This document shows, piece after piece, positions 6,156-9,472 of a DNA stretch of 9,472 nt. Every line of letters starts with the position of its first letter. Position 1 is the first letter of the stretch. A program made the position numbers and the translations under genes. Source of the stretch: DSAR01 sp034437315. GTDB lineage: Bacteria > Chloroflexota > Anaerolineae > B4-G1. The notes below the pieces were generated by a model. That model saw only the letters and a program-made list of their open reading frames with translations, did not search any database and was not told the origin of the DNA. The stretch spans positions 1 to 9,472 of the forward strand of contig DAOTUC010000085.1 in the NCBI GenBank assembly GCA_034437315.1, in the 5' to 3' direction.

Positions 6156-6960
6156 CCGTGTCACCGGTCGATTCAAACCCAAAGCGCCGGTAGAGCCTCA
6201 GCGCGCGGCGATTGTCGATCTGGGTGTTGAGCGTAACGCGCTCGCTGCCCTGCCGCCAGAAGGCGCACAGGGCGTCATGCAGGAGCAGCGCGCCCATCCC
6301 CCGCCCCTGATAACCCGGATGGACGGCGATCCGGTTCAGGTGAGAACGGGGCAAGTGCGTCTCTCCCGCCACGTAGCCCAGCAGACTGCCGGCTTTCTCC
6401 GCGACGACGAAATGGGACGACGCCGCGAACTGCCGCCGGAGGGTGGACGCGCTGTACCACCAATGGGGACTGAAGGCCGCCCGGTCCAGGCGCATAATCG
6501 CCAGAACGTCCACCACCGACGCCGGGCGCAAGCGCACATCGGCGGCGTTCTCCGGCTCGGTCACAGCCCGCTGCGTGCAATCCATTGTCGCGACGACCTC
6601 GAAACGTCGGAAGCCGCGCAGCGGCAGAAGTGCGCTGGCCCACCCGTCGTAATCCATCCAGGCGAGCGTCTGCACGCCCCTTTGTCGAAGTCCGGACGAG
6701 GTGAGCGGCAGCGCGAGGTCGAGCCAATCGGACGCGGTCAGGGAAGCGTCCAGCGCGGCCGTCCGCACCCAGGCCACAGGCGACGCGTCGGGCCAGGCGA
6801 AAAACACCCCGACAATGATCCCTCGACGCTCAATCACGACGAACGGCTCATCGGTGAGATGATCTTGCCAGCGCCACAAGTGCGGGAGGCGGTACGTCGC
6901 CCGCTCCAGCAACGCCTGAATAGCAAATTCGTCACGCGGACAGGCCTGTCGCACTCTCAT
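6130..6960 (-). CDS. Tandem-domain GNAT family N-acetyltransferase
   Basis: This 276-aa protein has two GNAT-like halves. The C-terminal half (about 139-276) carries the acetyl-CoA signature: a beta-strand reading NRIAVHP, then QGRGMG (218-223, fitting Q/R-x-x-G-x-G/A), and later NRRALRLYRRFGF (250-262). The N-terminal half (1 to about 125) has a GNAT-like pattern (RGIIVGVFFAW; LRGFRR) but no QxxGxG loop, so it is probably a degenerate, non-catalytic copy. The substrate is unknown; the family acetylates amines on metabolites, antibiotics or protein N-termini. The preferred start MRVRQA at 6960 matches a usual GNAT opening; an ATG at 6966 adds two residues (MH). The stop lies inside the 3' end of the PBP gene, convergent with a 26-bp overlap. 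It has its own promoter, divergent from clpB. Confidence 0.85.
   Translation of the reverse strand: MRVRQACPRDEFAIQALLERATYRLPHLWRWQDHLTDEPFVVIERRGIIVGVFFAWPDASPVAWVRTAALDASLTASDWLDLALPLTSSGLRQRGVQTLAWMDYDGWASALLPLRGFRRFEVVATMDCTQRAVTEPENAADVRLRPASVVDVLAIMRLDRAAFSPHWWYSASTLRRQFAASSHFVVAEKAGSLLGYVAGETHLPRSHLNRIAVHPGYQGRGMGALLLHDALCAFWRQGSERVTLNTQIDNRRALRLYRRFGFESTGDTVTCWTLSL
6151..6165. other. Perfect hairpin at the convergent gene ends
   Basis: GGTGAC-CGT-GTCACC is a perfect 6-bp stem with a 3-nt loop, spanning the PBP stop codon and lying within the acetyltransferase coding region. A competing pair is CGGTCAC (6127-6133) with GTGACCG (6152-6158). There is no T-tract on either strand, so it does not qualify as an intrinsic terminator. 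It might slow polymerase or protect 3' ends, or it may be chance. Confidence 0.35.
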
Positions 6961-6971
6961 ATGCATAAAAA

Positions 6972-7009
6972 CCCACGCTCACTTCTCTCAACCTTAGCAT
7001 CCCACGCTC
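6972..7009. repeat. 9-bp direct repeat in the acetyltransferase 5' UTR
   Basis: CCCACGCTC occurs at 6972-6980 and 7001-7009, 29 bp apart. Read on the minus strand, GAGCGTGGG sits at the predicted 5' end of the transcript and again about 12 bases before the start codon. It may be a protein-binding pair or chance; no known regulator site is recognised. Confidence 0.3.
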
Positions 7010-7016
7010 TGCGCTC

Positions 7017-7045
7017 ATTATACCAAACCTCTTACACAAATCCAA
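7017..7045 (-). promoter_or_regulatory. Extended -10 promoter of the acetyltransferase gene
   Basis: On the minus strand, TTGGAT (7045-7040), a 17-nt spacer and TATAAT (7022-7017) preceded by TGG (7025-7023) form an extended -10 promoter. The predicted transcript start is near 7010, leaving a 5' UTR of about 45-50 nt. It lies back-to-back with the clpB promoter. Confidence 0.6.
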
Positions 7046-7054
7046 TAAAACGTT

Positions 7055-7084
7055 ATTACATCTCTAATTATTGCGTGGTAAAAT
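7055..7084 (+). promoter_or_regulatory. Extended -10 promoter of clpB
   Basis: ATTACA (7055-7060), an 18-nt spacer and TAAAAT (7079-7084) preceded by TGG (7076-7078). A 5-bp inverted repeat, TGCGT (7072-7076) and ACGCA (7085-7089), brackets the -10. I find no CIRCE-type (TTAGCACTC-N9-GAGTGCTAA) or HAIR-type (CTTGAGT-N7-ACTCAAG) heat-shock operator, so heat-shock control by HrcA or HspR is not supported here. The predicted start is about 7091, with a 40-nt leader. Confidence 0.5.
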
Positions 7085-7130
7085 ACGCATAAACTTGGAC
7101 GACTTGAAACCTTTATGGGAGATATTGTCT

Positions 7131-9472
7131 ATGGATCTAAACAAATTTACACAAAAAGCACAAGAAGCCATCGCCGGCGCGCAATCGTTGGCCGGCGAGT
7201 ACAGCCACAATCAAATTGAACCTGAGCATCTGTTGTCGGTGCTCCTGCGCCAGTCGGAGGGGATCGTCCCCCAGGTCATCAAACAGTTGGGGGGACAACC
7301 GGCCGAGATGGCGCTGGCGTTGGAGGGTGAACTTCAGCGCAAGCACAAGGTCTACGGCGGCGCGACCCAGGTGGGGCTCTCGCGGGAGTTGAACCGCGCG
7401 TTGGACGAGGCGCAGAAAATCGCCCAGCGGATGCGCGACGAGTACGTCAGCACCGAGCACCTGCTACTGGCGCTCACCGGATCGCACGGCGGCGGGGCCG
7501 CGCGTTTCCTGGCGGCTCACGGGGTGACCGAGGACGCCGTCCTGCGGGCGCTGACGGCGGTCCGGGGCAGCCAACGGGTCACCAGCCAGAACCCGGAGGC
7601 GACCTACCAATCGCTGGAGAAGTACGGGCGAGACCTGACCCAGATGGCGCGGGAGGGGAAACTGGACCCCGTCATCGGGCGGGACGACGAGATTCGCCGC
7701 GTGATGCGCATCCTGAGCCGCCGCACCAAGAACAACCCGGTGCTGGTGGGCGACGCCGGCGTCGGTAAGACCGCCATCGCCGAGGGGCTGGCCCAACGCG
7801 TGATGCGCGGCGACGTCCCTGAGGGGCTCAAGGGAAAGAAGATCGTCGCGCTCGATATGGGCGCGCTGATCGCCGGGGCCAAGTTCCGGGGCGAGTTCGA
7901 GGAGCGTCTCAAGGCGGTGCTCAAGGAGATCACCGACGCCGCCGGCGAGGTGATCCTCTTCATCGACGAGTTGCACACCGTCGTGGGGGCGGGCGCGGCC
8001 GAGGGCGCGATGGACGCCAGCAATATGCTCAAGCCGAAATTGGCGCGGGGCGAACTCCACGCCATCGGCGCGACGACGCTGGACGAATATCGCCAGCACA
8101 TTGAGAAGGACGCCGCGCTGGAGCGCCGCTTCCAGCCGGTCTACGTGGAGGAGCCCTCGGTGGAGGACACGGTCAGCATCCTGCGGGGCCTGAAGGAGCG
8201 GTACGAGGTCCATCACGGCGTGCGCATCCAGGATAGCGCCGTCATCGCCGCCGCCACGCTCAGCGAGCGCTACATCACCGACCGGCAGTTGCCGGACAAG
8301 GCCATCGACTTGATCGACGAGGCAGGAAGCCGTTTGCGGATGGAGATCGATTCCAAGCCGGCCGAACTGGACGAGGTCGACCGGCGGATCATGCAGCTCG
8401 AGATCGAGCGGGAGGCGCTGAAGAAGGAGAAGGACAACGCCAGCAAGGAGCGGCTCAAGAAGTTGGAGCGGGAATTGGCCGATCTCCAGGAGAACAGCAA
8501 GGCCCTGCGCGCCCGCTGGGAGCAGGAAAAGGAGGCCATCCAGGCCATCCGTGAAACCAAGGAGCAGATCGAGCGCGTCCGCCACCAAATCGAGGAGGCG
8601 CAGCGGGCGGCCGATTACGGTCGCGCCTCGGAATTGCAGTACGGCACGCTGACCGAACTGGAGCAGCAATTGCAGGACCAGGAGCGACGCTTGCACGAGT
8701 TGCAGGGGGAGCGACCGTTGCTCAAGGAAGAGGTCGACGCGGAGGACGTGGCGGAGGTCGTCTCGGAATGGACCGGCATCCCCGTCGCCAAACTGCTGGA
8801 GGGCGAGGTAGAGAAGCTGTTGCGCATGGAGGAGGCGCTCCACCGGCGCGTGGTCGGGCAGGACGAGGCGGTCGAGGCAGTCGCCAACGCGGTGCGCCGG
8901 GCGCGGGCGGGCTTGCAGGACGCCAACCGGCCCATCGGCACCTTCATTTTCCTGGGGCCGACCGGCGTGGGCAAGACGGAGTTGGCGCGGGCGCTGGCCG
9001 AGTTTCTGTTCGATACTGAGGATGCAATGGTGCGGATCGACATGAGCGAGTACCAGGAACGGCACACCGTCTCGCGCCTCATCGGCGCGCCCCCCGGTTA
9101 CGTGGGCTACGACGAGGGCGGTCAATTGACCGAGGCGGTCCGGCGGCGTCCCTACAGCGTGGTGCTGTTCGACGAGATCGAGAAGGCCCACACCGAGGTC
9201 TTCAACACGCTGCTCCAACTGCTGGACGAGGGCCGGTTGACCGACGGGCACGGGCGCACGGTCGATTTCACCAACACCATCGTCATCATGACCTCCAACA
9301 CCGGCAGCCGGTGGATCAAGGAACTAGGCGCCGAGGAGGCCCGCGACAAGGTGATGGAGGAGCTGGACCGCACCTTCCGGCCCGAGTTCCTGAACCGGAT
9401 TGACGAGATCATCCTGTTCCGCAGCCTGTCCAAGGAGGACCTGTTGCAGATCGTCGACATCCAGATGCGCCA
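7131..9472 (+). CDS. clpB: ATP-dependent disaggregase ClpB (3' end beyond window)
   Basis: This is a Hsp100 AAA+ unfoldase that extracts polypeptides from aggregates together with DnaK in the cytosol. The window holds 780 codons of an expected 850-870; the missing part is the end of the second AAA+ domain. Order: Clp N-domain with two repeats (about 1-145); NBD1 with Walker A GDAGVGKT (Lys213), pore loop GAKFRGEFEERL (Phe252 where Tyr is also common) and Walker B FIDE (Glu280); a full coiled-coil middle domain (about 410-530) including YGRASELQYG (496-505); NBD2 with GPTGVGKTE (Lys615), pore loop GYVGYDEGG (Tyr657) and Walker B LFDEIEKAH (Glu682). The full-length middle domain separates it from ClpA and ClpC. 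ATG 7131 is preceded by GGGAG (7117-7121) with 9-nt spacing. No internal start for a short isoform is obvious after the N-domain. Confidence 0.97.
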   Translation, partial: MDLNKFTQKAQEAIAGAQSLAGEYSHNQIEPEHLLSVLLRQSEGIVPQVIKQLGGQPAEMALALEGELQRKHKVYGGATQVGLSRELNRALDEAQKIAQRMRDEYVSTEHLLLALTGSHGGGAARFLAAHGVTEDAVLRALTAVRGSQRVTSQNPEATYQSLEKYGRDLTQMAREGKLDPVIGRDDEIRRVMRILSRRTKNNPVLVGDAGVGKTAIAEGLAQRVMRGDVPEGLKGKKIVALDMGALIAGAKFRGEFEERLKAVLKEITDAAGEVILFIDELHTVVGAGAAEGAMDASNMLKPKLARGELHAIGATTLDEYRQHIEKDAALERRFQPVYVEEPSVEDTVSILRGLKERYEVHHGVRIQDSAVIAAATLSERYITDRQLPDKAIDLIDEAGSRLRMEIDSKPAELDEVDRRIMQLEIEREALKKEKDNASKERLKKLERELADLQENSKALRARWEQEKEAIQAIRETKEQIERVRHQIEEAQRAADYGRASELQYGTLTELEQQLQDQERRLHELQGERPLLKEEVDAEDVAEVVSEWTGIPVAKLLEGEVEKLLRMEEALHRRVVGQDEAVEAVANAVRRARAGLQDANRPIGTFIFLGPTGVGKTELARALAEFLFDTEDAMVRIDMSEYQERHTVSRLIGAPPGYVGYDEGGQLTEAVRRRPYSVVLFDEIEKAHTEVFNTLLQLLDEGRLTDGHGRTVDFTNTIVIMTSNTGSRWIKELGAEEARDKVMEELDRTFRPEFLNRIDEIILFRSLSKEDLLQIVDIQMR

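Noticed and set aside
5837..6182. Val/Gly-rich and Arg/Gly-rich minus-strand frames opposite the PBP tail
   Set aside because: They are periodic mirror images of the Thr/Pro-coding low-complexity DNA and have no independent start signals.
6277..7092. A 271-codon plus-strand frame opposite the acetyltransferase gene
   Set aside because: It has no domain, is rich in Arg/Pro/His as usual for shadow frames, and the opposite strand encodes clear GNAT motifs A and B.
7106..7119. GAAACCTTTATGGG upstream of clpB as a further copy of the left-edge repeat arm
   Set aside because: It shares only about 11-12 bases with an insertion and has no second arm nearby; it is explained by chance plus the clpB Shine-Dalgarno sequence.
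7464..9251. A 595-codon open frame on the minus strand opposite clpB
   Set aside because: The plus strand encodes an unmistakable ClpB with all AAA+ motifs. The antisense frame is Leu/Val/Arg/Asp-rich with no recognisable domain and is a product of high-GC codon bias.

Overview
The window looks like ordinary chromosome from a GC-rich, free-living bacterium, most likely a member of Chloroflexota (Anaerolineae or a related class). This rests on three things: high-GC coding sequence, a class A penicillin-binding protein that ends in a long Thr/Pro/Ala-rich tail of the kind common in that phylum, and a mixture of Shine-Dalgarno-led and apparently SD-less starts. The assignment is an inference from style; there is no rRNA or other decisive marker. 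I see no transposase, phage, CRISPR, toxin-antitoxin or defence gene.

Layout. Positions 1-357 are non-coding. They hold a 97-bp inverted-repeat unit (7-103), a 17-codon reading frame with a good ribosome-binding site (221-274), and a strong promoter with a palindrome over its -35 box (271-299). This promoter drives a FAD-dependent oxidase of the alkyl-DHAP synthase (AGPS) family (358-2052). That protein keeps the FAD-binding signatures but has lost both histidine clusters typical of the family's substrate site. Next come a small soluble family 2 glycosyltransferase of the dolichol-phosphate-mannose-synthase-like group (2151-2840), a terminator (2867-2900), and a large class A PBP with an extra beta-sandwich-like domain and a Thr/Pro tail (2985-6155). 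A double-domain GNAT acetyltransferase on the minus strand (6130-6960) runs tail-to-tail into the PBP gene and overlaps its end by 26 bp. Its promoter is divergent from that of clpB, which starts at 7131 and runs off the right edge after 780 codons.

How the genes relate. Each of the five genes appears to have its own promoter, so this is not one operon. Three products act on or near the envelope (AGPS-like oxidase, lipid-type glycosyltransferase, PBP), but no sequence evidence ties them into one pathway. ClpB is the cytosolic disaggregase partner of DnaK, and the GNAT protein has no assignable substrate.

Promoter reading was useful. Four of the five promoters carry an extended -10 (TGn immediately before TATAAT or TAAAAT), and the fifth has a perfect TTGACA with 17-bp spacing. 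Their positions exclude the longest possible starts of the first three genes. I do not see a clear novel system. The best leads are the histidine-less AGPS paralogue and the inverted-repeat unit at the left edge.
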